Source: Bacillus sp. (in: firmicutes)
Lineage (GTDB): Bacteria; Bacillota; Bacilli; Bacillales; Salisediminibacteriaceae
NCBI GenBank assembly: GCA_021208645.1
Contig: JAJOJL010000040.1
Location: 16,197-80,196 of the forward strand
DNA length: 64,000 nt
Direction of reading: 5' to 3'
Shown: positions 7,976 to 16,919 of the stretch, piece after piece
Numbering within the stretch: position 1 is the stretch's first letter
How the letters are laid out: every line of letters starts with the position of its first letter
Translations under genes and position numbers: made by a program
The notes under the pieces: generated by a model
The model's database searches: none
Told to the model about the DNA's origin: nothing
The model's input: the letters and a program-made list of their open reading frames with translations, nothing else

Positions 7976-8203
7976 TCAGCCGGTTTCCGTTTCCATTTCC
8001 ATTGATTTTTGGGGCATATCATTTTCCGTTACGGATTTATTCGTATTCTCTAAAAACTTTTCAACATCGGATTCAATATTCTTAACGATATTTCTTACCT
8101 TTTCCTTCTGATCAGGTGATAAGTCCACTTTATCTGGTGAAATATTGTACTTTTTAAATAGACGATCTAGGTATACGTCCATTAATTGATTTTGTTCCTT
8201 CAT
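7976..8203 (-). CDS. CotW-like spore coat protein, possibly frameshifted tail
   Basis: Seventy-five residues from ATG 8203 behind GAGGAGG. The part VYLDRLFKKYNISPDKVDLS...VRNIVKNIESDVEKFLE matches the pattern of CotW (a 'sKhGvtkdkmkkvs...vkdLqak' helix). B. subtilis CotW is about 105 residues and ends in a basic RRK tail. Here a second frame continues beyond the stop for about 33 codons with AEDSTEDFFGIAEQPKTK and ends KGSSSKRRKK at about 7880, which would give about 108 residues if one base were removed in the region 7982-8025. So the true gene probably extends to about 7880. The neighbouring cotX supports a coat role. Confidence 0.6.
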   Translation of the reverse strand: MKEQNQLMDVYLDRLFKKYNISPDKVDLSPDQKEKVRNIVKNIESDVEKFLENTNKSVTENDMPQKSMEMETETG

Positions 8204-8234
8204 CAGTCAAACCTCCTCATTTTCCACGATACTA

Positions 8235-8243
8235 TACCTTATG
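8235..8243 (-). promoter_or_regulatory. sigma-K-like -10 element before CotW-like gene
   Basis: Minus-strand CATAAGGTA matches CATAnnnTA exactly and lies 32-40 bases before the start codon. I see no clear -35 partner. Confidence 0.35.
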
Positions 8244-8383
8244 CATGGAAAATCGTTTGGCATAGGGAACTTGACTAGTTTTTGGTAATTTCTCAAAACA
8301 AAAGCGTAAGCGCTGAAGCTATTACATTATAAATCCCAGTTATTCACATTTATATAAAATAAAAATTCCTTAACAAACAAAAA

Positions 8384-8407
8384 CAGCACGGCGAATTCAC
8401 CGTACTG
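8384..8407 (-). terminator. terminator of pgcA
   Basis: CAGCACGG (8384-8391) pairs with CCGTACTG (8400-8407) with one mismatch. On the minus strand the stem is followed by TTTTTG. Confidence 0.75.
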
Positions 8408-8419
8408 CTTTTCTAATAA

Positions 8420-10159
8420 TTATTGGAAGTCTTTCACTTTTTGAACAAGGGGTTGAACCAATGCTACAAGTTTCTCTTGTGCCTCTATAGACGTATCGCC
8501 ACGTACGCCAAAGTACAATTTCAGTTTAGGCTCCGTTCCTGACGGTCGTAAACAAAACCAAGATTCATCTGTCATGATATATTTCAGAACGTTTGAATTA
8601 GGAAGTCCCGTAGGTATCTCCTCTTCCTTTATATGATCAAATGCTTTGCCCGTCAAATAATCCTCAGAACGCTTTAAGGCGAATCCACCTTCTGGATCAA
8701 ATTCTGCTTCCCTTAAGCTATTGATGAAATTACTCATGGTTTCCACCCCTTCTTTCCCCCTAAACACAAAGGAATGAAGTGTTTCCCGATAATGACCATA
8801 CTTTTCATAAATTTCTTCTAAGCCTTCAAATAACGTCTTCCCTTGCTCCTTATAATAGAGGGCCACTTCAGATGCCAGTAGCACAGCTTGAACAGCATCC
8901 TTATCCCTAACAAAAGGTTCGATTAAGTACCCGTAACTCTCTTCATATCCAAAGATAAAGTTTTTAGTGTTACCTTCACCCTCGAAGTCCCTGATTATTT
9001 CGGCAATATATTTAAAACCAGTTAATACATCTATCACTTCCACATCATGGGCTTCGGCGATTGCTTTCCCTAACGGAGAGGTAACAATCGTCTGAACCAT
9101 AACACTGTTCGTTGGAAGAGTAGCATTTGCTACCCCTGTTGACAACAGGTAATGAAGCATTATTGCACCAGTTTGGTTCCCTGTTAGGACTTGATACTGG
9201 TCTTCCTTATTTTTTGCTGCAACCCCAACACGGTCCCCATCTGGATCCGTTGCAATTAATACATCAGCTCCAATTTCTTCTCCCTCTTTCATTGCCCTGT
9301 CAAATGCCACATGCTCTTCTGGATTCGCAGAGGTAACATTGGAGAAGTTTTCGTCTGGTGTTGCTTGAGATTCTATCACATGTACTTGAGAGAAACCAAC
9401 CTTACGATAACTGTTTAAAACTGGGGTTAGTGACGCTCCATGTAAAGGGGTAAAAACAACGGATAATTCTTTTCCTTTTTCCGAAACTAATTCCTTATTT
9501 TGAATCACCTTCATAAGCTGAGTTTCATATGATTCATCCATTTCCTTACCAACATAAACAAGTAAACCACTAGTTAACAATTCTTTTTCATCAGTTGTTG
9601 GGACAATTAATTCGTCTGCTACTTCATTAACATATTTCAACAATAAATCTGAGTCAGCACCTACTAGTTGAGCACCATCATCACCGTACACTTTGAACCC
9701 GTTATACTCTGGAGGGTTATGACTAGCTGTGATCATGATACCTGCAACAGCTTTAAGTTCTCTAACTGCAAAGGACAATTGAGGTGTAGGACGGAGTTCT
9801 TCAAAAACGTATACTTTTACTCCATCCGCTCCAAGTACTTTCGCAGACTCTAATGCGAACTTTCGAGAAAAGCGCCGGTTATCGTAGGAGATGGCAACGC
9901 CTTTTGCCATTGCTTTCTCCCCTTTTTCACAAATGAGCTTACTCAACCCTTTCGCAGCACGGCGTACTGTATATGTATTCATACGATTTGTTCCAGGTCC
10001 TATTTCGCCACGCATTCCACCTGTACCGAATTCCAACGCCTTATAAAAAGAGTCTTCCAATACTTTATGATTATCTTTTAACGCCTCCAGTTGTTGCCTT
10101 AACTCCAATTCTAATTCGGCACTTTTTTGCCAACGTTCAAATTCCAATTCCCAGCTCAT
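8420..10159 (-). CDS. pgcA: alpha-phosphoglucomutase PgcA
   Basis: Interconverts glucose 1-phosphate and glucose 6-phosphate, so it drains the product of the adjacent galactose (Leloir) genes into glycolysis and also supplies UDP-glucose. The four-domain phosphohexomutase signature is complete: active-site serine loop TASHNPPEYNGFKVYG near residues 142-157, metal loop DPDGDR near 300, sugar-specificity loop GYEESYGY near 405 and phosphate loop RPSGTEPKLK near 540. The length of 579 matches B. subtilis PgcA. ATG 10159 follows AAAGGAGAGG. Own promoter-like elements lie in front; last gene of the galactose region on this strand. Confidence 0.95.
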   Translation of the reverse strand: MSWELEFERWQKSAELELELRQQLEALKDNHKVLEDSFYKALEFGTGGMRGEIGPGTNRMNTYTVRRAAKGLSKLICEKGEKAMAKGVAISYDNRRFSRKFALESAKVLGADGVKVYVFEELRPTPQLSFAVRELKAVAGIMITASHNPPEYNGFKVYGDDGAQLVGADSDLLLKYVNEVADELIVPTTDEKELLTSGLLVYVGKEMDESYETQLMKVIQNKELVSEKGKELSVVFTPLHGASLTPVLNSYRKVGFSQVHVIESQATPDENFSNVTSANPEEHVAFDRAMKEGEEIGADVLIATDPDGDRVGVAAKNKEDQYQVLTGNQTGAIMLHYLLSTGVANATLPTNSVMVQTIVTSPLGKAIAEAHDVEVIDVLTGFKYIAEIIRDFEGEGNTKNFIFGYEESYGYLIEPFVRDKDAVQAVLLASEVALYYKEQGKTLFEGLEEIYEKYGHYRETLHSFVFRGKEGVETMSNFINSLREAEFDPEGGFALKRSEDYLTGKAFDHIKEEEIPTGLPNSNVLKYIMTDESWFCLRPSGTEPKLKLYFGVRGDTSIEAQEKLVALVQPLVQKVKDFQ

Positions 10160-10267
10160 CTTTACCTCTCCTTTATAACCAAAATTCGAATATCTATATC
10201 ATAATATGTATTTTAACTAGATGCCAATCAATATTATACGACAAAAAAAGACCCAATAAGAAGAGGA

Positions 10268-10310
10268 TGACACAAAAGGAATATTTATCCTTATGTAGTC
10301 ACCCTCAACT
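10268..10310 (-). terminator. terminator between ROK regulator and pgcA
   Basis: On the minus strand GGGTGAC and GTCATCC close a long stem whose inner arms AGGAT and ATTCCT also pair. A T7 run follows after about a dozen bases. It separates pgcA from the upstream galactose genes. Confidence 0.55.
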
Positions 10311-10318
10311 AAGTACCA

Positions 10319-11536
10319 TTATTCATGATAGTGATAGGAAAACAGTTCGGCCAAAACTAACGTGATGGCTCCCATTAACGACCCTTTTTCTCCAAGGGAT
10401 GCTGCCATGATCTTTGTTTTTAACTCGCTTCCTGTTAAAACACGAGCATTCACCACTTCTCTTAACGGAGTCATAATCAGATTCTTTGCTTTAGCTAAGC
10501 CCCCACCAATGATAACAAGGTTTGGGTTAAACATATGAATAATATTCACGATACCGATCCCTATAAATCGGCCTGTCTTTTCTATCATTTCCAGACAAAG
10601 TTCATCCCCATTTAATGCATGTTCATGTATTAAAGCCCCTTCAATTTTATCTAAATCACCGTTTACGGATTTCGTAAGCATTGTTTTTCTGCCTAGGGAA
10701 ATTTCCCGAATCGTTCGTTCCCTTAAAGCCTGTCCAGAAGCTAGCGTTTGAAAACAGCCAAAGCCACCACATGAACATTGAGGTCCATTCAAATCAATAA
10801 CCATATGGCCAATTTCACCTGCTATGCTTTCATGACCATTAAACAACTCCCCGTTGATCATAATACCAGCACCAATTCCCTCTCCAATGTTGATACATGT
10901 AAAATTATCATATCCCTTCCCGTTCCCGAACCATTTTTCCCCTAACGCCATGGCTTTCGCATCATTTTCAACTCTGACAGGCAGGCCAAAGAGTTCCTCC
11001 AGCTTTTCTTTCACTGGAATGTCGTGGAGATTTAAGCTTGGCGCATAGCGGGACATCCCTTTTTTACTATCAACAATACCATGCATGGAAATACCTATTC
11101 CAAGAAGCCTGCTGGCATCTATTGCCTTGCTTCCTTTAATGTCCTTAATCACATAAACCAACTCATCCAGCAAAGATTCCATTGAAATTTCCTGAGGCAT
11201 CTTCTTCTCTTTATAAATCAATAACTCACCCATAAGGTTAGAAAGCCCATAGCGAAGTTTCTTTATCCCTACGTCAACACCTATTACAAAATGGTCCGGA
11301 TGGATGACCAATAAAACAGGCTTCCTCCCTCCCGTAGAAGCGCCTGTCTCACTTTCGAGAATTAAATCCTTCGCGAGAAGTTCATTAACAATATTCGTAA
11401 CAGTTGGTGGAGTCAGTTTCGTTTTTTTGGCCACATTTGCTCGAGAAATTGGCCCGTGTATACGAATGGTATTCAATACAAGCGACCGGTTTAGTGACTT
11501 CATTAATTGAAAGCTTCCTGCTATGCCCTGATTCAT
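10319..11536 (-). CDS. ROK-family transcriptional repressor
   Basis: XylR/NagC-type regulator of 405 residues: an N-terminal winged helix (residues about 15-75, SRANVAKKTKLTPPTVTNIV) followed by a ROK sugar-kinase-like domain. The ROK phosphate motif GVDVGIKKLRYGLSN and the structural zinc motif CSCGGFGC are present; the residue after GC is FQ where active kinases have LE, consistent with a sensor and not an enzyme. It follows galT directly in the galK-galE-galT series, so galactose-responsive control of that operon is the obvious role. A perfect 9-base inverted repeat lies at the galK promoter. ATG 11536 follows GGAGGTGGAGG. Confidence 0.88.
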   Translation of the reverse strand: MNQGIAGSFQLMKSLNRSLVLNTIRIHGPISRANVAKKTKLTPPTVTNIVNELLAKDLILESETGASTGGRKPVLLVIHPDHFVIGVDVGIKKLRYGLSNLMGELLIYKEKKMPQEISMESLLDELVYVIKDIKGSKAIDASRLLGIGISMHGIVDSKKGMSRYAPSLNLHDIPVKEKLEELFGLPVRVENDAKAMALGEKWFGNGKGYDNFTCINIGEGIGAGIMINGELFNGHESIAGEIGHMVIDLNGPQCSCGGFGCFQTLASGQALRERTIREISLGRKTMLTKSVNGDLDKIEGALIHEHALNGDELCLEMIEKTGRFIGIGIVNIIHMFNPNLVIIGGGLAKAKNLIMTPLREVVNARVLTGSELKTKIMAASLGEKGSLMGAITLVLAELFSYHYHE

Positions 11537-11579
11537 TTTCCTCCACCTCCTCTTTTCCCATTATAAATGACAATAAAGA

Positions 11580-13099
11580 TTATAAGCTTTTAATAAACTT
11601 CCGGAAAGCCATTTGCCCTATTTCATCTCGTTTAAACACACCTGCATGCTCTAGAATTATGGAAAAAGTATTCCCTAGTTCTTGTTGTAAAATAGATTGA
11701 CAGTTATCCTTCGTTACAGGGTAATCCTTAAAATGCTTAAGGCCCATTTTTTATGTTTTAATATACTTCCTTCACGGTCAATGGCTTGTTCCGGGTCTGG
11801 TGTAAGCATTGCCTCTTCCAATAATGTCATTTCTTCAACTAATCTCCCTGGTAAAACTGCAAGTCCCATCACTTCAATCAAACCGATGTTTTCTTTTTTA
11901 ATATGATGAACTTCCCCGTGAGGATGGAAGATTCCCATCGGATGCTCGTCATTGGTTCGGTTATTTCGCAAGACAATATCTAGCTGGTAATTTTCTTGTG
12001 ACATTCTAGCAATTGGCGTCACGGTATTATGAGGAGTCTTTCCCGTACGAGAGTGAATTCCCACACTCTCATCATTGTAATGCTGCCAATTTTTCCGAAT
12101 GTGTTCGGCAGCGTTGATAACATCTTGTTTAACTTGTCCTGTCACCCGTAGAACTGACATGGGCCATTTTACCTTCCCAATAGTCACACCTTTTAAATGA
12201 GAAAACTCAAAGACTTCTTCTTCCTCTGCAACAGCCATGGGAAATTGATGGTTTCCCCCTTGATAATGGTCATGGCTTAAAATAGACCCTCCTACAATTG
12301 GTAAATCTGCATTAGAGCCTGCAAAATAGTGTGGAAACCGTTCTACGAAATCCAATAGACGAGTAAATGTCAGCTCAGAAATTACCATTGGCTCGTGTTT
12401 ATCTGACAGAATGATAGCATGCTCGTTGTAATAGACGTATGGCGAAAATTGAAGACGCCAAGACTCTCCGTTAAGGGCCAAAGGAATTGTCCGTAAGTTT
12501 TGCCTTGCTGGATGATTTAACCTCCCTGCATACCCTTCATTTTCCTTACAAAGGAGACATAATGGATAATTCGAGGATTTTACAAGCTTTGCAGCAGCAA
12601 TTTCCTTCGGGTCCTTCTCTGGTTTTGACAAATTAATGGTGATTTCCAGTTCACCATAAGGAGTTTCTGCCTTCCAATTAAGATTTTTTTTAATACGGTC
12701 CTGTCTAATATAATGGGTATCTTTACTGTACTGATAAAACCACTTTGTTGCCCCTATTGAATTTTGTTCCTTTTCTATTTGTGTAAATTCGTGGATCACT
12801 GTCGATGGTCTTGCTGTTAAACATCCCATAATCTTCGTATCTAACAAATCTCTTTCCGTAACTGTATTATTTTTTATACGGCCAGTTTTATAAGCCCATT
12901 CCAATATAGGCTCTAGTAACTCTGCTGGCTCAACCGTCGCAGGAACATTCATGATTACATCGTTGGGCTCGTATTCATCTATTTGGAGACATTCCAAAAT
13001 GGCATTACGGCAAAAAACTGTATCTTCCAAGCTAATTAGCTTTTTATTAATACCGTACTGAAGTAACCGTTCAATATGCCCATAAATAGTATTAGACAT
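11580..13099 (-). CDS. galT: galactose-1-phosphate uridylyltransferase GalT, frameshifted near 3' end
   Basis: Swaps UMP from UDP-glucose to galactose 1-phosphate, the second Leloir step. This is the long Gram-positive type; visible parts include LCKENEGYAGRLNHPARQNL, YYNEHAIILSDKHEPM and NADLPIVGGSILSHDHYQGG with the HDH nucleophile region. ATG 13099 follows AGGGGGAGG; longer upstream openings run into galE. One frame is open from 13099 to 11714 (461 residues). At about 11728 one A appears to be missing; restoring it continues the protein as LKDYPVTKDNCQSIL through GVFKRDEIGQ to a stop at 11580, the normal end of this family (506 residues). Typed as CDS because one frame holds more than 90 percent. 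Confidence 0.88.
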
Positions 13100-13125
13100 T
13101 TTCCTCCCCCTGTTCTTTTCCAAAA

Positions 13126-14115
13126 TTAATGACGATAGCCATTTGGATTTCGCTGATGCCACTTCCACGCCGTTTCAATAATATCTTCAACATTCGTGTA
13201 AATAGGCTTCCAGCCTAGTACATTAGTAGCTTTTTCCGAGGAGGCAATTAATACGGCCGGATCCCCTGCTCTCCTTGGTGATACCTCTCTATTTATGGTT
13301 ACACCTGTTACACTCTCAGCAGCGTCAATTATTTGTTTTACACTGAATCCATTCCCATTGCCTAGATTAAAAATATCGCTTTCACCATTATTTCTCAAAT
13401 GGTCTAAAGCCAGTAAATGTGCTTGAATTAAGTCAGAAACATGAATATAGTCCCTAATACAAGTGCCGTCTTCCGTAGGGTAATCATCCCCAAATATTTT
13501 TATAGAGTCCCTTTGCCCTAAGGCTGCCTGGAGGACGATGGGAATTAAATGTGTCTCAGGGCGATGATCTTCACCAATGGAATGGTTTGGGTGGGCACCT
13601 GCCACATTAAAGTAGCGGAGTACTACATAGTTAAGGCCATAGGCTTGGTCAGTCCATTTTAGCAATTTCTCTACTGCCAACTTTGTTTCGCCGTACGGAT
13701 TGGCCGGGATCGTCTTATCCCCTTCTGAAATAGGTACACTTTCTGGCTCCCCATAGGTTGCTGCCGTTGATGAAAATACAATATTTTTCACGCCGTACTC
13801 CACCATTTTTTTCAAAAGACAAATGGCTCCGTATACATTATTTTCATAGTATTGAAGAGGATTCTCTACACTAACACCTACTAAAGAATCGGCCGCAAAA
13901 TGCATTACTGCATCAATATGATTATCTCGAAATATCTTGTTGAGGATATCCATGTCTTGAAGTCTACCAATATATAGCTTTGCACCTTCTAAAACTGCCT
14001 CCTTATGGCCAGTCTGAAGGTTATCGATGACAACAACTTCTTCCCCCTTATCCAATAAATCCGCCACCGCATGACTGCCAATGTATCCAGCTCCACCGCA
14101 AACCAATATTGCCAT
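13126..14115 (-). CDS. galE: UDP-glucose 4-epimerase GalE
   Basis: Interconverts UDP-galactose and UDP-glucose, closing the Leloir cycle; it also supplies UDP-galactose for surface sugars. Short-chain dehydrogenase fold with the NAD-binding GGAGYIGSH at residues 6-14, a catalytic YGETK (Tyr-x3-Lys) near 146-150, the SSTAATYG segment and the RYFNVAGA substrate loop. The 329 residues and the ending WHQRNPNGY agree with B. subtilis GalE. ATG 14115 follows AGGGAGAG; the gene starts 34 bases after galK and ends 26 bases before galT, so the three form one operon. Confidence 0.95.
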   Translation of the reverse strand: MAILVCGGAGYIGSHAVADLLDKGEEVVVIDNLQTGHKEAVLEGAKLYIGRLQDMDILNKIFRDNHIDAVMHFAADSLVGVSVENPLQYYENNVYGAICLLKKMVEYGVKNIVFSSTAATYGEPESVPISEGDKTIPANPYGETKLAVEKLLKWTDQAYGLNYVVLRYFNVAGAHPNHSIGEDHRPETHLIPIVLQAALGQRDSIKIFGDDYPTEDGTCIRDYIHVSDLIQAHLLALDHLRNNGESDIFNLGNGNGFSVKQIIDAAESVTGVTINREVSPRRAGDPAVLIASSEKATNVLGWKPIYTNVEDIIETAWKWHQRNPNGYRH

Positions 14116-14149
14116 TACTGCACTCTCCCTTCTTATATTATGAAGTTAT

Positions 14150-15328
14150 TTACGTTAGCTTTTTCGCTCCATCACCAATGCCTACTACGTAAAAATCAGC
14201 TTTGAGTCCTGTAGCAGCCTCGTATTTTTCACCGATTCGCTTCAAGGTTTCTTCCATGTTTTCCTCCCGAATTAAGCTGACTGTGCAACCCCCAAAGCCT
14301 GCACCTGTCATTCTAGATCCTAGTACTTCCTCTTCCTCCCAAGCGGCATTCACTAAGGCATCTAAATGCTCTCCCGTTACTTCATAATCATCCCTTAACG
14401 AAACATGAGACTCATTCATTAATTTCCCGAACCCTGCTACATCCTGGTTCTTTAATTTTTGTGCCGCTTCTTTTGTTCTTACGTTTTCCGTTACTGCATG
14501 CTTGGCTCTTCTAGCTACCACAGGGTCTGATATATGTGTCTTGAGCTTTAAAAACTCGTTGTTGGATAGTTCACATAAATTATCAATCGTTGTGACTGCC
14601 TGTAAATCCCTTAGGGCCTGCTCACATTCAGAACGCCTTTCATTATATTTAGAGTCGGCTAAACCCCTACGCTTGTTCGTGTTGGCAATGACAAGCTTTA
14701 CACCATTCAGCTTGACTGGAGCATAGTGATATTCCAACGAATGACAATCAAGTAGAACAGCATTTTCCTCTTTGCCCATACCAATGGCAAATTGATCCAT
14801 TATGCCACAATTCACTCCGATATACTGATTCTCTGCTTCCTGAGCATATTTAACAAGTTGTACCCGATCTGCTTGGAAGTCATTCAACCAATCCCACATA
14901 ATTGCCGTTACTAATTCAATTGAAGCAGACGAGGACAGTCCGGCTCCATTGGGAATATCTCCATAAAAGACTGCATCAAAGCCGTATTCTCCTATGTAAC
15001 CGTGTTTTTTCATTGTTTCAATCACCCCTTTTGGGTAATTGGCCCAATTATGATCCTCATTATATTCAAGACTTCCAACAGAGAGTTCTACAACCCCAAT
15101 ATTAGGGAAGTTATCTGAATACATCCTAATTTTTCGGTCTGCCCTAGGGCTTATAACTACATAAGTTCCAACAGTTAGGGCGCATGGAAAAACCAGTCCC
15201 CCATTATAGTCGGTGTGTTCTCCAATTAAATTTACCCGTCCTGGTGCAAAGAAAAAATGAAGACCTCTGTTCCCTTCACTAGATCCATAGACTTTGTTAA
15301 ATAAATTAATTAATTCATCCTTTGTCAT
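14150..15328 (-). CDS. galK: galactokinase GalK
   Basis: Phosphorylates galactose at C1 with ATP, entry to the Leloir pathway. GHMP kinase of 392 residues with all three motifs: GEHTDYNGG near residue 37, the ATP loop PNGAGLSSSASIE near 125, and the C-terminal GAGFGGCTVSL near 343; the pre-loop APGRVNLIGEHTD galactokinase signature is intact. ATG 15328 follows GGAGGGAGT. First gene of galK-galE-galT-ROK, with a promoter and a palindromic operator directly upstream. Confidence 0.96.
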   Translation of the reverse strand: MTKDELINLFNKVYGSSEGNRGLHFFFAPGRVNLIGEHTDYNGGLVFPCALTVGTYVVISPRADRKIRMYSDNFPNIGVVELSVGSLEYNEDHNWANYPKGVIETMKKHGYIGEYGFDAVFYGDIPNGAGLSSSASIELVTAIMWDWLNDFQADRVQLVKYAQEAENQYIGVNCGIMDQFAIGMGKEENAVLLDCHSLEYHYAPVKLNGVKLVIANTNKRRGLADSKYNERRSECEQALRDLQAVTTIDNLCELSNNEFLKLKTHISDPVVARRAKHAVTENVRTKEAAQKLKNQDVAGFGKLMNESHVSLRDDYEVTGEHLDALVNAAWEEEEVLGSRMTGAGFGGCTVSLIREENMEETLKRIGEKYEAATGLKADFYVVGIGDGAKKLT

Positions 15329-15365
15329 ATGACTCCCTCCAAATGCACTAACTTTTTATAAGTAT

Positions 15366-15394
15366 ATTATACATTTCCTTGGGTGATTTTGAAA
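15366..15394 (-). promoter_or_regulatory. gal operon promoter
   Basis: Minus-strand TATAAT at 15366-15371 with TTTCAA 17 bases upstream (15389-15394). It lies 38 bases before the galK start, and the -35 element abuts a palindrome. Confidence 0.6.
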
Positions 15395-15395
15395 T

Positions 15396-15418
15396 CTTTA
15401 TTAATTTATTTAATAAAG
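15396..15418. promoter_or_regulatory. putative ROK repressor operator
   Basis: CTTTATTAA (15396-15404) and TTAATAAAG (15410-15418) form a perfect 9-base inverted repeat around 5 bases, next to the galK -35 element. AT-rich arms separated by a short spacer are usual for XylR/NagC-type ROK operators. Assigning it to the ROK protein of this operon is an inference. Confidence 0.55.
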
Positions 15419-15548
15419 TTTCTTGTGATTGGTTGATCTTCACAGAATTAGTTGTTATCACAATCCCTTTTCAGAAAAACACCTCTCATTCCTTCTTATC
15501 ATAGAATAATTATGTACTTTTTTATGTCAAAGCTTAGGAGTGATAAAT

Positions 15549-15671
15549 TTGGAACAACAGGATAATCTCAGCCTGGTGGTAAAATCCCTGTTTTTTTTAG
15601 GTTCACTTCTATTTTTCATTGCCACCTATCTAAACCTTCAAGACGAGGTTAAAATGGTAATAACCTGTTAA
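15549..15671 (+). CDS. 40-residue single-helix membrane protein
   Basis: Unrecognised. The TTG at 15549 lies about eight bases after AGGAG. The product begins MEQQDNLSLVVKSLFFLG, has one hydrophobic helix (about residues 12-27) flanked by polar ends and finishes with DEVKMVITC. The ribosome site, helix and position in a gap that ends in a strong terminator (15760-15808) support a real small gene. It is divergent from galK. No function can be inferred. Confidence 0.4.
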   Translation: MEQQDNLSLVVKSLFFLGSLLFFIATYLNLQDEVKMVITC

Positions 15672-15759
15672 ACTAATTTTTTATTTCCAAAATCGAATGT
15701 CCTGCCATCACCTCTGTTATGTTAAAGCCACTTATACGATTCCCTCTTCAAGGCAAAAA

Positions 15760-15808
15760 AAGAAATGGATGTATAAAAAGGATATTCCTGTCTATACATC
15801 CATTTCTT
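15760..15808. terminator. bidirectional terminator
   Basis: AAGAAATGGATGTATA (15760-15775) pairs exactly with TATACATCCATTTCTT (15793-15808), with A-rich and T-rich flanks. Serves the small plus-strand gene and the minus-strand gene ending at 15845. Confidence 0.85.
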
Positions 15809-15844
15809 ATATTTTCAAAACCAGTAACTACTCATGTTTTTTAA

Positions 15845-16183
15845 TTAATGGCAATAGGCCAGGCCAAACTCATCAAATTGACCAGTAACGTCTATTATAA
15901 ATGCCACATCCAAATCTTCATCTAACCTTAAGGCAAGTTCATATTTTTCTCCACCTACTATTGACTTTAACTGAATAGCATACCTGTCTTCTTCTTCCCA
16001 ATACTTAACTTTCTCAACATCTATTTCATCCTCTTGCAAGGAATAATTCTCGACTACAAATTCTATACTTCTTTCGGCAGCAGCTTTCTGTCCGGCAGAT
16101 ACGCCTCCCCCGCCAATAAAAAACCAGCAAATGGCTATAACAAAAGCTCCTGATAAAATAATGGTTAGCTTCAGACGGGACAT
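15845..16183 (-). CDS. small membrane-anchored protein, unknown
   Basis: A 112-residue protein with one N-terminal hydrophobic helix (about residues 6-24, IILSGAFVIAICWFFIGGGG) and a soluble outer domain with a helix (AAAERSIEFVVENY) and beta strands (YAIQLKSIVGGEKYELALRLDED). This shape resembles PepSY/YpmB-like periplasmic modules, but I find no firm family motif. ATG 16183 follows GGGAGGG. Single gene between two hairpins. Function unknown. Confidence 0.6.
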   Translation of the reverse strand: MSRLKLTIILSGAFVIAICWFFIGGGGVSAGQKAAAERSIEFVVENYSLQEDEIDVEKVKYWEEEDRYAIQLKSIVGGEKYELALRLDEDLDVAFIIDVTGQFDEFGLAYCH

Positions 16184-16326
16184 GCATCCACCCTCCCTTT
16201 ATCACACTTTCTGTATTAATTATTATATAATGTATAGCTCGAAAAGGGAACTAATTCTCAGTAAGTTTATAGGATTTATTTGAGTTAGCTGATGAGACAA
16301 CCTAAGAAATCTTTTTTTAAAATGAG

Positions 16327-16359
16327 AAAAATGCTGAGAAATGAATTCTCAGCATTTTT
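16327..16359 (-). terminator. terminator of dps
   Basis: AAAAATGCTGAGAA (16327-16340) pairs exactly with TTCTCAGCATTTTT (16346-16359). Confidence 0.9.
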
Positions 16360-16366
16360 GAAAGGA

Positions 16367-16825
16367 TTATACTCTCGTTGGTACCTTATTTAAGTACGCC
16401 TTTAACATCCAGTTATGTTTTTCTATGGAAGCTCTCATACCGATAAATAAGTCTGCTGTCGGATGATCGTTGCCATCTTCTGCTAGCTCAATAATTTTCT
16501 CCAAGTCCTTCTTCAAGTGATCAAAATCCTCTGATAGGGTAGCCACCATTTCTGAAGGTGCTTCTCCTCCTCTAGCTTCTTCAATAGAGGCTTTGTCTAG
16601 GTAATCGCGTAATGTGGAAATAGGCTCGCCACCGATCATTAAAATACGCTCTGCGATTTCATCAATATAACCTGCAGCTTCTGTATAAATCTCTTCAAAC
16701 TTTTCGTGAAGTAAGAAGAAGTCCTGCCCCTTTACATACCAGTGATAATGATGAAGCTTCGTGTTTAATACGTTCCAATTGGCTAGTTGTTTATTCATTG
16801 TTTGTACAAGATTAGTTCTACTCAT
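16367..16825 (-). CDS. dps: Dps-family mini-ferritin (MrgA-like)
   Basis: Dodecameric iron-storing, DNA-protecting protein that uses peroxide to oxidise Fe(II). The inter-subunit ferroxidase residues are in place: His in TKLHHYHWYVKG, His-Glu in LHEKFEEIYTEAAGYIDEIAERIL. The length of 152 residues fits. The frame opens with a GTG at 16837 that is part of the GGAGTG ribosome site; ATG 16825, about nine bases on, is the real start (MSRTNL). A consensus promoter and a near-perfect PerR box precede it, so peroxide or iron-controlled derepression is expected. Own terminator. Confidence 0.95.
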   Translation of the reverse strand: MSRTNLVQTMNKQLANWNVLNTKLHHYHWYVKGQDFFLLHEKFEEIYTEAAGYIDEIAERILMIGGEPISTLRDYLDKASIEEARGGEAPSEMVATLSEDFDHLKKDLEKIIELAEDGNDHPTADLFIGMRASIEKHNWMLKAYLNKVPTRV

Positions 16826-16874
16826 GTTATAAAACACTCCTTCTTTGAATGGGCTAATATCTTATTATGTTTTC

Positions 16875-16903
16875 ATTATATACCAAACTATAAAAAGTAT
16901 CAA
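16875..16903 (-). promoter_or_regulatory. dps promoter
   Basis: Minus-strand TTGATA (16898-16903) and TATAAT (16875-16880), exactly 17 bases apart. Confidence 0.8.
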
Positions 16904-16904
16904 T

Positions 16905-16919
16905 TAATAATAATTATAA
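16905..16919 (-). promoter_or_regulatory. PerR box of dps
   Basis: Minus-strand TTATAATTATTATTA matches the PerR consensus TTATAATNATTATAA at all but one position and directly adjoins the -35 element, where PerR would block the promoter. Confidence 0.75.
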
